This document shows positions 1 to 12,037 of a DNA stretch of 64,000 nt, one piece after another; the first letter of the stretch is position 1, and each line of letters begins with the position of its first letter. Below the pieces are notes generated by a model that ran no database searches, was not told where the DNA came from, and saw only the letters and a list, made by a program, of their open reading frames with translations. The stretch comes from Streptomyces malachitofuscus. Lineage in GTDB: Bacteria > Actinomycetota > Actinomycetes > Streptomycetales > Streptomycetaceae. The position numbers and the translations under genes are program-made. The DNA lies in the NCBI RefSeq assembly GCF_014650055.1, contig NZ_BMUF01000004.1:124001-188000 (forward strand), in the 5' to 3' direction.

Positions 1-110
1 TCGGTGAGCGTGGTGCGGCGGACCCCGACGGCCAGGACGCAGTCCCGTACCGCGTCGAGCACCGCGTCGTTGTCCGAACCGCCGGAAGCGTTGTGACGAA
101 TAGGCGTCAT
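1..110 (-). CDS. TetR-family transcriptional regulator, N-terminal fragment (cut by window edge)
   Basis: Reading leftward from an ATG at 108-110, the frame stays open to the window edge and gives about 36 residues starting MTPIRHNASGG and ending GVRRTTLTE. The stretch VLDAVRDCVLAVGVRRTTLTE is typical of helix 1 and the start of the helix-turn-helix of TetR repressors. The gene diverges from the FAD-oxidase/lipid-kinase pair, and an imperfect palindrome lies just upstream of its start. It is probably the local repressor of that pair. Mycobacteria have the same order (TetR Rv2250c, Rv2251, Rv2252). The ligand-binding domain lies outside the window, so the effector cannot be judged. Confidence 0.75.
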   Translation of the reverse strand, partial: MTPIRHNASGGSDNDAVLDAVRDCVLAVGVRRTTLT

Positions 111-113
111 GTG

Positions 114-126
114 TCACAGTGTAACG
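114..126. promoter_or_regulatory. Candidate TetR operator palindrome
   Basis: An odd palindrome, GTCACA-G-TGTAAC (5 of 6 pairs match), lies 3 bp upstream of the TetR start and about 60 bp upstream of the divergent oxidase start. Its position suits autoregulation and control of both transcripts. This is inferred from symmetry and location only. Confidence 0.4.
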
Positions 127-184
127 CCAGGTGAGGCCGTCGGGCGACGGCATCGCTCATTTCCGACCGGTGAGGACGACAGCC

Positions 185-1777
185 ATGGACATGCTGTGGA
201 GCGGCTGGGGGGACCCGGCCAAGGCGACGCCGCTGCCCGACACGGTGATCGGGCTGTTGCGCGATCTGCTCGGTGTGAAGCCGCGCGAGGCCGCCCCCGT
301 CGCCATCGAGGACATGGCCGTCCCCGCGAGCCCGCTGGCACCCGCCGCGCGCCGCGCCCTGGCCGAGGCACTCGGCGACGAGGCCCATGTGCGCAGCGAC
401 GCGGAGTTCCGCGTCCGGCACACGCGCGGCAAGTCCACCCCCGACCTGCTGCGCATCCGCGAGGGCGACATCGCCGCCGTCCCCGCGGCCGTACTCCTGC
501 CCTCCACGCACGAAGAGGTGCTCGCCGTCCTGCGGGTGTGCGCCGAGCACGGCCTGCCGCTGGTGCCCTTCGGTGGCGGCACCTCCGTCGTCGGCGGCCT
601 GGCCCCCGAACGGCGCGGCCCCTTCGTCGCCCTGGACCTGCGGCGCATGGACGCCCTGCTCGACCTCGACCCGGTGTCCCGCACCGCCACGCTGCAGCCC
701 GGCCTGCGCGCCCCGGCGGCCGAGGCGCTGCTCGCCGAACACGGGTTCACCCTCGGTCACTTCCCCCAGTCGTACGAGTGGGCCACCATCGGCGGCTTCG
801 CCGCCACCCGCTCCAGCGGCCAGGCCTCCGCCGGCCACGGGCGGTTCGACGAGATGGTCCTCTCCCTCACCCTCGCCACCCCCGAGGGCACCCTCGACAC
901 CGGCCGCGCCCCCCGTTCGGCCGCCGGACCCGACCTGCGCCAGCTGATCCTCGGATCGGAGGGCGCGTTCGGCGTCATCACCTCGGTGACCGTGCGCGTC
1001 CGCCCCGTCCCCCGGGCCGCCGTCTACGAGGGCTGGCACTTCCCCTCGTTCGACCAGGGAACCACCGCGCTGCGCCGGCTCGCCCAGGACGGACCGCGGC
1101 CCACAGTGCTGCGCCTGTCGGACGAGACCGAGACACTGATCGGCCTGGCCAACCCGCAGGCCATCGGTGCGGGCGCCGAACAGGCCGCCGGCTGCACGGC
1201 CATCGCCGGTTACGAGGGCACGGAGGAGGACACCGCGCACCGCAGGGAGCAGGCCGCGGCCGTCCTGCGCGAGTGCGGCGGCACACCCCTGGGCGAGGAG
1301 CCGGGCCGGCGCTGGGCGCACGGACGCTACTCGGCCCCGTACCTGCGCGACGCGCTCCTCGACGCCGGGGCGTTCGCGGAGACGCTGGAGACGGCGACGT
1401 TCTGGTCCCGCGTGCCCGGGCTGTACGCCTCCGTCCGCGACGCGCTCACCACGACGCTCACCGAGGCCGGCACCCCGCCGCTGGTCATGTGCCACATCTC
1501 CCACGTCTACGAGAACGGCGCCTCCCTCTACTTCACGGTCGTCTCGGCCCAGGGCGAGGACCCCGTGGCGCACTGGACGCGCGCCAAGCACGCCGCCAAC
1601 GAGGCGATCCTCGCCGCAGGCGGCACGATCAGCCACCACCACGGGGTGGGCACCGACCACCGGGACTGGTACGTCCGCGAGGCGGGCCCCCTGGGCATCG
1701 ACGCCCTGCGCGCCGTGAAGCGGCGGCTGGACCCGGCGGGACTGCTCAACCCCGGCGTCCTCCTGCCCGCCGACTGA
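185..1777 (+). CDS. FAD-linked oxidase, alkyldihydroxyacetonephosphate synthase-like flavoprotein
   Basis: 530 residues of the VAO/PCMH flavoprotein fold. The FAD-binding domain shows PAAVLLPSTHEEVLAVLRVC followed by the pyrophosphate loop PFGGGTSVVGG (about residues 117-145), then ATIGGFAATRSSGQASAGHG. The C-terminus has SHHHGVGTDHRDW and ends with the LDPAGLLNPGVLLP typical of the family. Alkyl-DHAP synthases build ether lipids in eukaryotes; actinobacterial homologues (Rv2251-like) are unproven. The ATG at 185 is chosen because GGTGAGGA precedes it at good distance; an in-frame start at 131 has no ribosome site. A lipid kinase gene follows 64 bp downstream, which suggests a role in polar-lipid metabolism. 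Substrate is inferred. Confidence 0.8.
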   Translation: MDMLWSGWGDPAKATPLPDTVIGLLRDLLGVKPREAAPVAIEDMAVPASPLAPAARRALAEALGDEAHVRSDAEFRVRHTRGKSTPDLLRIREGDIAAVPAAVLLPSTHEEVLAVLRVCAEHGLPLVPFGGGTSVVGGLAPERRGPFVALDLRRMDALLDLDPVSRTATLQPGLRAPAAEALLAEHGFTLGHFPQSYEWATIGGFAATRSSGQASAGHGRFDEMVLSLTLATPEGTLDTGRAPRSAAGPDLRQLILGSEGAFGVITSVTVRVRPVPRAAVYEGWHFPSFDQGTTALRRLAQDGPRPTVLRLSDETETLIGLANPQAIGAGAEQAAGCTAIAGYEGTEEDTAHRREQAAAVLRECGGTPLGEEPGRRWAHGRYSAPYLRDALLDAGAFAETLETATFWSRVPGLYASVRDALTTTLTEAGTPPLVMCHISHVYENGASLYFTVVSAQGEDPVAHWTRAKHAANEAILAAGGTISHHHGVGTDHRDWYVREAGPLGIDALRAVKRRLDPAGLLNPGVLLPAD

Positions 1778-1841
1778 CCGGAACACCCCGTCGGTCACCT
1801 GTCCGTCCCCCATCCGTCGGCCCGCCCCCGGAGGCACCCCG

Positions 1842-2723
1842 ATGCGCCAGTTCACCGCCGTCGTCAACCCCACCGCGGGCGCGGCCACCGGAGCGGCAGC
1901 CCTGCTCGCCCTGGCCCGGCACCTCCGAGAGGAGGGCGCCGACCTGCGGACCGCCTACAGCCGCAGCCTGGCCCACGCACGGGAACTGGCCCGCGACGCC
2001 GGACAGCAGGGGCGGGTCGTGCTCGCCGTGGGCGGCGACGGCATCGCGGGCGGCATCGGCGGCGCCCTCAGCGGCACCGGCGCGACCCTCGGGCTCGTCC
2101 CGGCCGGCCGCGGCAACGACTTCGCCCGCGCCCTGGGACTGCCCCGCGACCCGGAGGAACTGGCCCGCATCCTGCTGCACGGCGAGCCGCGGCAGGTCGA
2201 CACCATCGAGGTCACCTCGGCGGTCCACGACCGCACCGTCGTGCTCGGCAGCGTGTACGCCGGTGTGGACGCGCTCGCCAACCGCCACGCCAACCGGTCC
2301 AGACTGCTCAAGGGGTCCGCCTCCTACTACGCGGGCGGCCTGCGGGCCGTGGCGGGCTGGCGGCCCGCCCGCTACCGCGTCACCGTCGACGGCGAGGAGC
2401 ACCCGCACACCGGGTACACGGTGGTCGCCGCGAACTCCGGTTTCTACGGCTCCGGCCGCGCCATCGCCCCCGACGCCCGCGTCGACGACGGCCTGCTGGA
2501 CGTCGTGATGATCGAGGACGCGCCCCGGCGGCTGTTCTTCGCCCTGATGCAGGAGCTCAGGACCGGCGCACACGTGCGCCGGCCCCAGGTGCGGATCCTG
2601 CGGGGCAGCGAGATCCGCATCGAGGCCGACCGGGACGTTCCCTACGGCACCGACGGGGAGGTCGACGCGGTCCTCCCCGTCACGGTCCGGGTCCTGCCCG
2701 GAGCGCTGCGTGTCCTGTACTGA
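1842..2723 (+). CDS. Diacylglycerol kinase-type lipid kinase (DAGK catalytic domain)
   Basis: 293 residues. The N-terminal ATP-binding half begins FTAVVNPTAGAATG and carries the signature VVLAVGGDGIAGGIGGAL (GGDG at about 64-67) and the loop GLVPAGRGNDFARALGLP, both hallmarks of diacylglycerol/sphingosine-type kinases. The C-terminal beta-sandwich contains NSGFYGSGRAIAPDARVDDGLLDVV. The family phosphorylates lipid alcohols with ATP; the mycobacterial relative Rv2252 has been linked to phosphatidylinositol mannoside synthesis. GGAGG precedes the ATG. It probably shares a transcript with the flavoprotein upstream and ends 2 bp from the convergent DoxX gene. The acceptor lipid cannot be read from sequence. 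Confidence 0.88.
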   Translation: MRQFTAVVNPTAGAATGAAALLALARHLREEGADLRTAYSRSLAHARELARDAGQQGRVVLAVGGDGIAGGIGGALSGTGATLGLVPAGRGNDFARALGLPRDPEELARILLHGEPRQVDTIEVTSAVHDRTVVLGSVYAGVDALANRHANRSRLLKGSASYYAGGLRAVAGWRPARYRVTVDGEEHPHTGYTVVAANSGFYGSGRAIAPDARVDDGLLDVVMIEDAPRRLFFALMQELRTGAHVRRPQVRILRGSEIRIEADRDVPYGTDGEVDAVLPVTVRVLPGALRVLY

Positions 2724-2725
2724 CG

Positions 2726-3157
2726 TCAGGTCCGGGTGCCGTGGTAGCGCTGGGCCAGCCGTGCCAGCGCCACCGCGCCGAGCAGCAGTCCGAAGTCGCG
2801 CAGCGCGACGTCGTAGTAGCCGGAGAGCGTGAGCAGGTTGACGATGATGCCCGCGAGCCAGCCGGCGACCAGCCAGCCCCCGAAGCGCGGCGCGATGCCC
2901 ACGACGACACCGGCGACGATCTCGATCACTCCCACCGCGTACATCGCCGACTGGGCACTGCCCGGAACGACGTCGTTGATCCACGGCGCGAGGTAGCCGG
3001 GCCAGTCCACGAGCAGGTTCGCGAACTTGTCCAGCCCGAACAGGATCGGGGCCACGGTGAAGCCGGTGCGGAGGATGACGAACGCCTGGTAGCCGGGGTC
3101 GGTGAGCGCGGCCCGCCGAGACGTGACCGGCGTGCCACTCGTGGTTGTGGAGGCCAT
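2726..3157 (-). CDS. DoxX-family membrane protein
   Basis: 143 residues with four predicted membrane segments: an N-terminal one around FVILRTGFTVAPILFGLDKF, then MYAVGVIEIVAGVVVGIAP, FGGWLVAGWLAGIIVNLLTL and a C-terminal DFGLLLGAVALARLAQRY. This matches the DoxX/SURF4-like family, whose actinobacterial members have been tied to thiol and redox homeostasis. The ATG at 3157 has AAAGGTG upstream. A good promoter (TTGACT, 17 nt, TTCTAT on the minus strand) is overlapped by a 32-bp palindrome, so the gene is probably repressed, most simply by the divergent HTH protein. A transport or enzymatic role is not shown by sequence. Confidence 0.8.
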   Translation of the reverse strand: MASTTTSGTPVTSRRAALTDPGYQAFVILRTGFTVAPILFGLDKFANLLVDWPGYLAPWINDVVPGSAQSAMYAVGVIEIVAGVVVGIAPRFGGWLVAGWLAGIIVNLLTLSGYYDVALRDFGLLLGAVALARLAQRYHGTRT

Positions 3158-3170
3158 GGCCTGCACCTTT

Positions 3171-3224
3171 CTTCTATCGACAACTCTCATTAACGATAGA
3201 AGCGCGGTTCCGCTCTTTAGTCAA
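3171..3224 (-). promoter_or_regulatory. doxX promoter overlapped by a long palindromic operator
   Basis: A perfect inverted repeat, CTTCTATCG (3171-3179) and CGATAGAAG (3194-3202), has a 14-nt spacer; allowing two mismatches the arms reach 13 nt with 6 nt between. On the minus strand TTGACT (3224-3219) and TTCTAT (3201-3196) are spaced 17 nt, so one arm covers the -10 element. This is the geometry of a repressor site between doxX and the divergent HTH gene. Confidence 0.65.
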
Positions 3225-3250
3225 TGCCTGTTGCTTTTACACTGGTGTTC

Positions 3251-6738
<3,488 letters not shown>

Positions 6739-6755
6739 GCCGCCCGCCCCGCTGA

Positions 6756-6785
6756 TCCGGGCCGGCCCGCAGGGGCCGGCCCGGA
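6756..6785 (+). terminator. Intrinsic-type hairpin after katG
   Basis: A perfect 13-bp inverted repeat (TCCGGGCCGGCCC with its complement) has a 4-nt loop and starts 18 nt after the katG stop. There is no T-tract, as is common for Streptomyces terminators. Confidence 0.75.
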
Positions 6786-6866
6786 CGTGTGCCGCCCCGA
6801 GATGCGCGTGGGCCGCCCTGCCACCAGGGTGGAACCGAGCCGACCGCCACGCGAAGGAGGCCTGGG

Positions 6867-7100
6867 ATGAGCAAGGACGGCGACCGGGGGAAGGATCTCC
6901 ACCAGGGCGACGAGGTCGCCTGGAGCAGCCACGGCAGCGAGACGACGGGCAAGGTCGAGAAGAAGATCACCGAACGCACCGAGGCGGCCGGACGCACGGT
7001 CGCCGCCTCCGAGGAGGAGCCGCAGTACGAGGTGCGCAGCGACAAGTCGGGCAAGCCGGCGGTCCACAAGCCCTCCGCGCTCAGGAAAAAGAAGAAGTGA
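6867..7100 (+). CDS. DUF2945 (hypervirulence-associated HVA1/TUDOR-like) small protein
   Basis: 77 residues, lysine-rich and hydrophilic, containing LHQGDEVAWSSHGSETTGKVEKKITERTE, the signature of the short DUF2945 family (a small beta-barrel of unknown role). The tail PSALRKKKK is strongly basic. GGAGG lies 7 nt before the ATG; upstream in-frame starts lack a ribosome site. Its stop overlaps the GTG of the next gene by 4 nt, so the two are translationally coupled. These proteins often sit among general-stress genes, but no biochemical function is known. Confidence 0.75.
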   Translation: MSKDGDRGKDLHQGDEVAWSSHGSETTGKVEKKITERTEAAGRTVAASEEEPQYEVRSDKSGKPAVHKPSALRKKKK

Positions 7101-7456
7101 GCGCCGTGGACCCGGAGCGCAAGGACGAGACCTGGGACGAGTTCCGCGAGCTGGTCAACATGAAGCCCGGCGACCTGGAGAAGTGGCTGGACACGGACGA
7201 GTCCCACAGCGCCGGTCAGCACAAGGACGGCGGCGAGTCGACCGGCCACGCGTCCGGCCGCCGCATCGTCGGCATTCTCCGCGCCGGCCGCAAGGAACTC
7301 TCCGACGACGACTACGAGCACATGCGCAAGGTGGTCGGCTACATCCGCCGCCACCTCGCCCAGCGCCCGTCCGGCGACGTGGGCGACACCCGCTGGCGCC
7401 ACTCGCTCATGAACTGGGGCCACGACCCGCTCGCCGAGGGGTCACCCCACCGGTGA
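7097..7456 (+). CDS. DUF3140 family protein
   Basis: 119 residues starting at a GTG inside the stop of the preceding gene (GTGA overlap). The protein has TWDEFRELVNMKPGDLEKWLDTDES, then a helical RRIVGILRAGRKELSDDDYEHMRKVVGYIRRHLAQRP, and ends DTRWRHSLMNWGHDPL. I recognise this as the DUF3140 family, which often follows DUF2945 in actinobacteria. No catalytic residues are evident; the fold looks all-helical and soluble. It ends 61 bp before the convergent rhamnosidase. Confidence 0.72.
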   Translation: MSAVDPERKDETWDEFRELVNMKPGDLEKWLDTDESHSAGQHKDGGESTGHASGRRIVGILRAGRKELSDDDYEHMRKVVGYIRRHLAQRPSGDVGDTRWRHSLMNWGHDPLAEGSPHR

Positions 7457-7517
7457 GGGACGGCCCCGGCGGCACGGTCCCCGACCGACACCGCCGTGAC
7501 CGCCCCGCACCCGCGCC

Positions 7518-10500
7518 CTACGCGCGTCCGGTGAACTCCCACGTCCCGTGCGGCACCCGGTGGACCACGAACCCCGGCTCGCTGCGCAGAACTTCCGCGC
7601 CCTCGGGAGCGGTCACCCGGGACCGGTCGTCGCCCGGCACATGGACGTCGGCGGTCGCGCCCACGGGCACCCGCACCGTCAGCCGCAGCCGGCCGTCGAT
7701 CCGCGACCAGGACGCCGCGGCCGTTCCGCGCACGGTGCGGATCGAGGTGCGCGCCCAGTCCACCCCCGTGCGGGCGTCGGGCCGCACCACGAAGGTCCGG
7801 TATCCGGCGTCACCGGGACGCAGACCGGCCACGTTCTCGTAGAGCCACTGCACGACCGTGCCCTGGAAGTAGTGGTCGCGGGAACGGGAGTCCAGCGGCC
7901 ACATCTCCCACATGGTGTCCGCGCCGTTCTCCTGCCAGTACCCCCAGCTCGGATACGTCCGCTGCGTCGCCACGGCGTGCGCCACGTCCGGCCGCCCGTG
8001 GGCGCACAGCACCCGCAGCAGCACGCTGGTGCCCAGCGCGCCCGTGTCGAGATGGTTGCCGCGCTCCTCGATGTCCTTCACCAGGCTGTCGACGACGGAG
8101 GCGCGGGCCCCCGGCGGCACCAGACCGAAGGCCAGGGGCACGGCGTTGGAGGTCTGCCGGTAGCCGGGGTCCTTCGCCGTGCGGTAGTGCCCCGCCGGAC
8201 CGAGGAACTCCGCGTTGAGGGCGTCCTTGAGCTTCCCCGCCGCCTCCCGGTAGCGGGCGGCGGTCCCCCTCTCGCCCAGCAGGTCACCCGTCTCCGCCGT
8301 GTGCAGCAGCGCGCGGTACAGATACGCCGTCGCCGTGAGCCGGGTGTCCTCGGGCGGATTGCCCCCGTGTCCCGGCGGCAGATAGTCGCCCAGCGCGGTG
8401 ACCGCCAGCCCGTCCTCGAGCCGGTTCAGCTCCCAGTCCAGGTAGCGCACCAGGGCGTCCCAGTGCTCCCGGGCCGCCCGTTCGTCGGCGTACACGCGGT
8501 ACATCTCGCGCACCACGAAGGGGTACACCGTGGTCCACTCCGGGGAGGGGGCCGCCTCCTGGTACCCCCAGCCGCCGCTCGGCACGATCACCGGCAGCTG
8601 TCCCGCCCGCGTCTGGCTGTCCGCCAGGTCGCCGAGCCACTTGGACAGGAACCGGTGCATCCCGAAGGCGTACGCCATGACGGGCGCCCCGAGCTGGGCG
8701 TCACCGGTCCACCCGTTCTTCTCGTACATCGGAGTGTCGGTCGGTATGCCGTGCAGGTTGTTCAGCACGGTCCGCCGCATGGCACCGTCCAGCCACTCGT
8801 AGAACGGCTCGGAACACGCGAAGTCGCTGACCTCCTCGACCTCGGTGTGCACCACCCGGCCCAGCACCTGGCCGGGGGAGGGCCGGGCCGGCAGCCCGCT
8901 GATCTGCACATAGCGAAAGCCCTTGTACGAGAACGAGGGTTCCCAGACCTCCTCGCCGCCGCCCGCGCACACGTACTCGTCCGTCTGGAAGCGCCCCGGC
9001 ACATGGCCCGTCTCGGCGTGCACACTGCCGTCGTCCTTCAGCTTCTCGCCGTGCACCAGCCGCACCACGGTGCCCGCGGCGGCGTCCCGCACGGTCAGCC
9101 GCGTCCAGCCCGCCATGGTGCGGCCCATGTCGACCACGTACACCCCGGGACGCAGCTCGGTGATCTTCCCGGGCCGCACCGTCCCGGTGATCTCGATCGG
9201 GTCGTGCGGCTGGGCCCGCAGTGTCCCGGCCGGCGCCTCCTGCACTCCCGCGGGGCGCCATGCGCTGTCGTCGAACCCCGGACGGGTCCAGCCGTCGGGG
9301 GACAGCCGGGCGTCGAAGGTCTCACCGGCGTACAGGGAGTCGGAGCGGGTCGGGCCCTCGGTCAGCCGCCAGTCGCCGTCCGAGACGACCGTCGTGCGGG
9401 AGCCGTCGGGGTGGTCGATCTCCAGCCGGGCGAGCAGACGCGGCTCCCCGTGCCAGGGCGCGCGGTGCCAGTTCCACACGTTCGGGGTGGTCATGCCGTA
9501 GAACCCGCGCCCGAGGGTGACACCGAGGGCGTTCTCGCCGCGCTCCAGCAGACGGGTCACGTCGTGCACCGCGTACAGCACCGTCTCGTCGTAGTCGGTG
9601 AAGCCGGGATCGAGGACCTGCCGTCCGACCCGGCGGCCGTTGAGGTGCGCCTCGTAGTAGGCGAGGCCGCTGATGTAGAGCCGCGCCCGGGAGATCTTCT
9701 TGCGCACGGTGAAGCTCCTGCGGAGCAGCGGCGCGGGCTGCTCCGGCAACGGGACCGACACGCCGGAGCCCCACGGCCCCTGTCCGTACGGCGCGAGAAC
9801 GGCGGCCTCCGGCCACGCGCCGTCGTCGAAGTCCGGCTGCTGCCAACCTGGTTGCTCCGTCTCGGCGACGCGCCACCCGTCCCCGGTGACCAGCTCGTGG
9901 TGCTCCCCGTCGGCCGTGTCCACGAGCAGACGGACCAGCAGTCCGCCGGGGTTGACGGACGCTCCGCCGCGGTTGGTGGCGAGCGCGGCGAGGACGATTC
10001 CCCCGGGTGAGGCGCCGCCGACGAGTCCGGTGACGTCGGCGGCGCGGCCGGTGCGCCAGCCGTCCCGCTCCTCGGGAGCGTGCGCCGCGCGCTGCCCGTC
10101 GACGTACAGCGTGAAGTCGTCGTCGGCGGTGGCGACCAGCACCGCCCGCCGGACCGCCGCCCCTTCGGGCAGGGCCAGCCGGGCCCTGAACCACCGGGGG
10201 CCCTCGGGCGCGTCGGAGGAGGTGGCGCCCGCTGACCAGATCCACGAGGCGCCCTCGAACGACGGTGGCTGCGGCGGAGCGTCGGCGCCGATCCAGCGGG
10301 CTTGCCAGTCGTCGTCCGACAACGTTGTCTCCCACCAGCGGGGCTCGCTCCAGCGGGACGCGCGCCCCTTCGCGTCCCACACCCGCACGCGCCAGTGGTA
10401 GCGGGTTCGGGGGAGCAGCGCCGGCCCGTCGTAGACGACACCGACCGTCCGGTCCGAGTCGACCTTCCCGGAGTCCCAGACCTTGCGGCCGTCCCAGCGG

Positions 10501-10763
10501 GCCCGGTCGCGGACCACTTGGATGCGGTAGGCGCTCTGCCGGACCCCGTGTCCGGGTGCCGTCAACTCCCAGGAGAGGCGGGGGCGGTCGACGTCCGTGC
10601 CGAGGAGCGTGTCGGCGTACTCCACACGGGTGCGCACGATGCGCAGCCCGCCGGCTCCCGGTCCGCGTGACGGCGCGGCCGTCGCCGGCGGGGCGGCGCC
10701 GAGGCCCACTCCGGCGGCCACCGTTCCCTGCAGGAAGACTCTGCGCTTCCATCCTTCAGCCAT
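7518..10763 (-). CDS. Secreted alpha-L-rhamnosidase, glycoside hydrolase family 78
   Basis: 1081 residues. The N-terminus is a twin-arginine signal (KRRVFLQGTVAAGVGLGAAPPATAAP). Next come an N-terminal beta-sandwich domain, rhamnosidase N domains (about 150-560) and the (alpha/alpha)6 catalytic barrel, in which DTPMYEKNGWTGDAQ and GADTMWEMWPLDSRS carry the expected acidic residues, then a C-terminal beta domain. GH78 enzymes release terminal L-rhamnose from plant glycosides and pectic polymers. AAGGGACG precedes the ATG. A perfect LacI-type palindrome upstream indicates catabolic repression. No rhamnose uptake or metabolism genes, and no LacI gene, lie nearby, so it is a stand-alone member of a dispersed regulon. 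Confidence 0.92.
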   Translation of the reverse strand: MAEGWKRRVFLQGTVAAGVGLGAAPPATAAPSRGPGAGGLRIVRTRVEYADTLLGTDVDRPRLSWELTAPGHGVRQSAYRIQVVRDRARWDGRKVWDSGKVDSDRTVGVVYDGPALLPRTRYHWRVRVWDAKGRASRWSEPRWWETTLSDDDWQARWIGADAPPQPPSFEGASWIWSAGATSSDAPEGPRWFRARLALPEGAAVRRAVLVATADDDFTLYVDGQRAAHAPEERDGWRTGRAADVTGLVGGASPGGIVLAALATNRGGASVNPGGLLVRLLVDTADGEHHELVTGDGWRVAETEQPGWQQPDFDDGAWPEAAVLAPYGQGPWGSGVSVPLPEQPAPLLRRSFTVRKKISRARLYISGLAYYEAHLNGRRVGRQVLDPGFTDYDETVLYAVHDVTRLLERGENALGVTLGRGFYGMTTPNVWNWHRAPWHGEPRLLARLEIDHPDGSRTTVVSDGDWRLTEGPTRSDSLYAGETFDARLSPDGWTRPGFDDSAWRPAGVQEAPAGTLRAQPHDPIEITGTVRPGKITELRPGVYVVDMGRTMAGWTRLTVRDAAAGTVVRLVHGEKLKDDGSVHAETGHVPGRFQTDEYVCAGGGEEVWEPSFSYKGFRYVQISGLPARPSPGQVLGRVVHTEVEEVSDFACSEPFYEWLDGAMRRTVLNNLHGIPTDTPMYEKNGWTGDAQLGAPVMAYAFGMHRFLSKWLGDLADSQTRAGQLPVIVPSGGWGYQEAAPSPEWTTVYPFVVREMYRVYADERAAREHWDALVRYLDWELNRLEDGLAVTALGDYLPPGHGGNPPEDTRLTATAYLYRALLHTAETGDLLGERGTAARYREAAGKLKDALNAEFLGPAGHYRTAKDPGYRQTSNAVPLAFGLVPPGARASVVDSLVKDIEERGNHLDTGALGTSVLLRVLCAHGRPDVAHAVATQRTYPSWGYWQENGADTMWEMWPLDSRSRDHYFQGTVVQWLYENVAGLRPGDAGYRTFVVRPDARTGVDWARTSIRTVRGTAAASWSRIDGRLRLTVRVPVGATADVHVPGDDRSRVTAPEGAEVLRSEPGFVVHRVPHGTWEFTGRA

Positions 10764-10798
10764 GTTGCGTCCCTTGATCGTTCCTGACAGACGATGCT

Positions 10799-10810
10799 TG
10801 AAACGTTTCA
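10799..10810. promoter_or_regulatory. LacI-family operator upstream of the rhamnosidase
   Basis: TGAAACGTTTCA is a perfect 12-bp palindrome with the GAAACGTTTC core bound by many actinobacterial LacI-family repressors. It is 36 bp upstream of the rhamnosidase start and 117 bp from the divergent YihY gene. No lacI gene lies in the window. Confidence 0.7.
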
Positions 10811-10926
10811 GTCGTGCTGTTCAGCGATCCTATGGACGCCCTGTGAGTCACTACAAGAGGTGTGACGGCAGCGAAAAGGGCGATCAGTGAGTGGAACAGG
10901 CCACCCACAGTCAGGAGGGTCCGCGC

Positions 10927-11892
10927 ATGGGAACCGTCGTCCGCGTCCCGCAGACCCGCGACATGATCGGGGACGAGCTCTCCGGGGACGAGGCGTTCGC
11001 CGCGCTGCGGCACTACGGAGGTCTGCGCCTGCTGACCGACTCCGTCGCCCGCTTCCGCTTCGCCGACGGCTTCACCAACGCGCGGGCCCTCGCCTTCCAG
11101 GTCGTGCTGGGCCTGGTGCCGTTCACCGTGGCGCTGGTCGGTCTCGCGACTTCCGTGCACACCGAGGGAGTGGGCCGTGTCGTGGAACTCGTCCTCGGCC
11201 GGATCGTGCCGGGCGCCGGCGCGGACGTCGTCGAGGACGCCCTCGACGGGACCCGCCGCACCGCCGGCGAGGGCCTCGGGAGCATCCTGGCGCTCTGGCT
11301 CGGGCTCGGCTTCGCCGTGCTCAACCTCGCCTCCGCCATGGGCCAGATCGAGCGGGGCGCCAACCGCATCTACGGAATCGAACGCGACCGGCCCCTGCCC
11401 CGCAAGTACGGCCGTGCCGTCCTCCTCGCGCTCGCCGCGGGGCTGCCGATGGTGCTCGGGTTCGTCGTCCTCGTCGCCGGTGACGCGGTGAGCCGTGCGG
11501 TCACCGAGGTGGCGGCCGGACGGGGCAGCGGCACCGGGTGGTGGGGCGCGCTGGACGTGCCGGTGGGGCTGCTGCTGGCCTGGGTCGCCTCGGCGGTGAT
11601 CTTCCGCTGGTCGCCCCGCCGCGCCCAGCCCGGTTACACCTGGCTGGCCTTCGGCTCCGCGGTCCATCTCCTGCTGTGGGTCGCCGCGACCTGGCTGCTC
11701 GCGCTGTACGTCGAGGGCAGCGGCGCGTTCGGCGCGCTGTACGGGCCGTTGACCGCCTTCGTCGCCCTGCTGCTCTGGGCCTACCTCACCGCCGTCGCCC
11801 TCTTCCTCGGCATCGCGTTCGCGGCCCAGCTGGAGGCGGCGCGTGCCGGCATCGACGCCGCGGTGCGTCCGGATCCGGGCCCGGGCGGCTGA
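10927..11892 (+). CDS. YihY/BrkB-family inner-membrane protein
   Basis: 321 residues with about six membrane segments. The first follows RFADGFTNARALAFQVVLGLVPFTVALVGL, the usual opening of the YihY/virulence factor BrkB (UPF0761) family; later ones include LGSILALWLGLGFAVLNLASAMGQIERGANRIYGIERDRP and a C-terminal YLTAVALFLGIAFAAQLEAAR. The family is widespread, once wrongly equated with RNase BN, and its role is unresolved. AGGAGGG lies before the ATG at 10927; an upstream in-frame GTG at 10891 lacks a site. It appears monocistronic. Confidence 0.85.
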   Translation: MGTVVRVPQTRDMIGDELSGDEAFAALRHYGGLRLLTDSVARFRFADGFTNARALAFQVVLGLVPFTVALVGLATSVHTEGVGRVVELVLGRIVPGAGADVVEDALDGTRRTAGEGLGSILALWLGLGFAVLNLASAMGQIERGANRIYGIERDRPLPRKYGRAVLLALAAGLPMVLGFVVLVAGDAVSRAVTEVAAGRGSGTGWWGALDVPVGLLLAWVASAVIFRWSPRRAQPGYTWLAFGSAVHLLLWVAATWLLALYVEGSGAFGALYGPLTAFVALLLWAYLTAVALFLGIAFAAQLEAARAGIDAAVRPDPGPGG

Positions 11893-12037
11893 CCCGGGGG
11901 CGACACGCCGACACGGGAACGGAGCGAGCTCTGCCCGCGTTGTCGGTGTGAGGTTGCACAATGATCGGAAAAGGAGATCAACTCCGGCGCGGCGCTGGGT
12001 AGACGGTCTCGTGTCCGGCTCCGGAAAGGTCCTGCTG

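Noticed and set aside
112..140. TGTCACA before the flavoprotein gene as a fourth ECF41 promoter
   Set aside because: No CGGTCA or CGTC occurs at 15-17 nt; the nearest CGTC is 19 nt away. The bases are better explained by a TetR operator.
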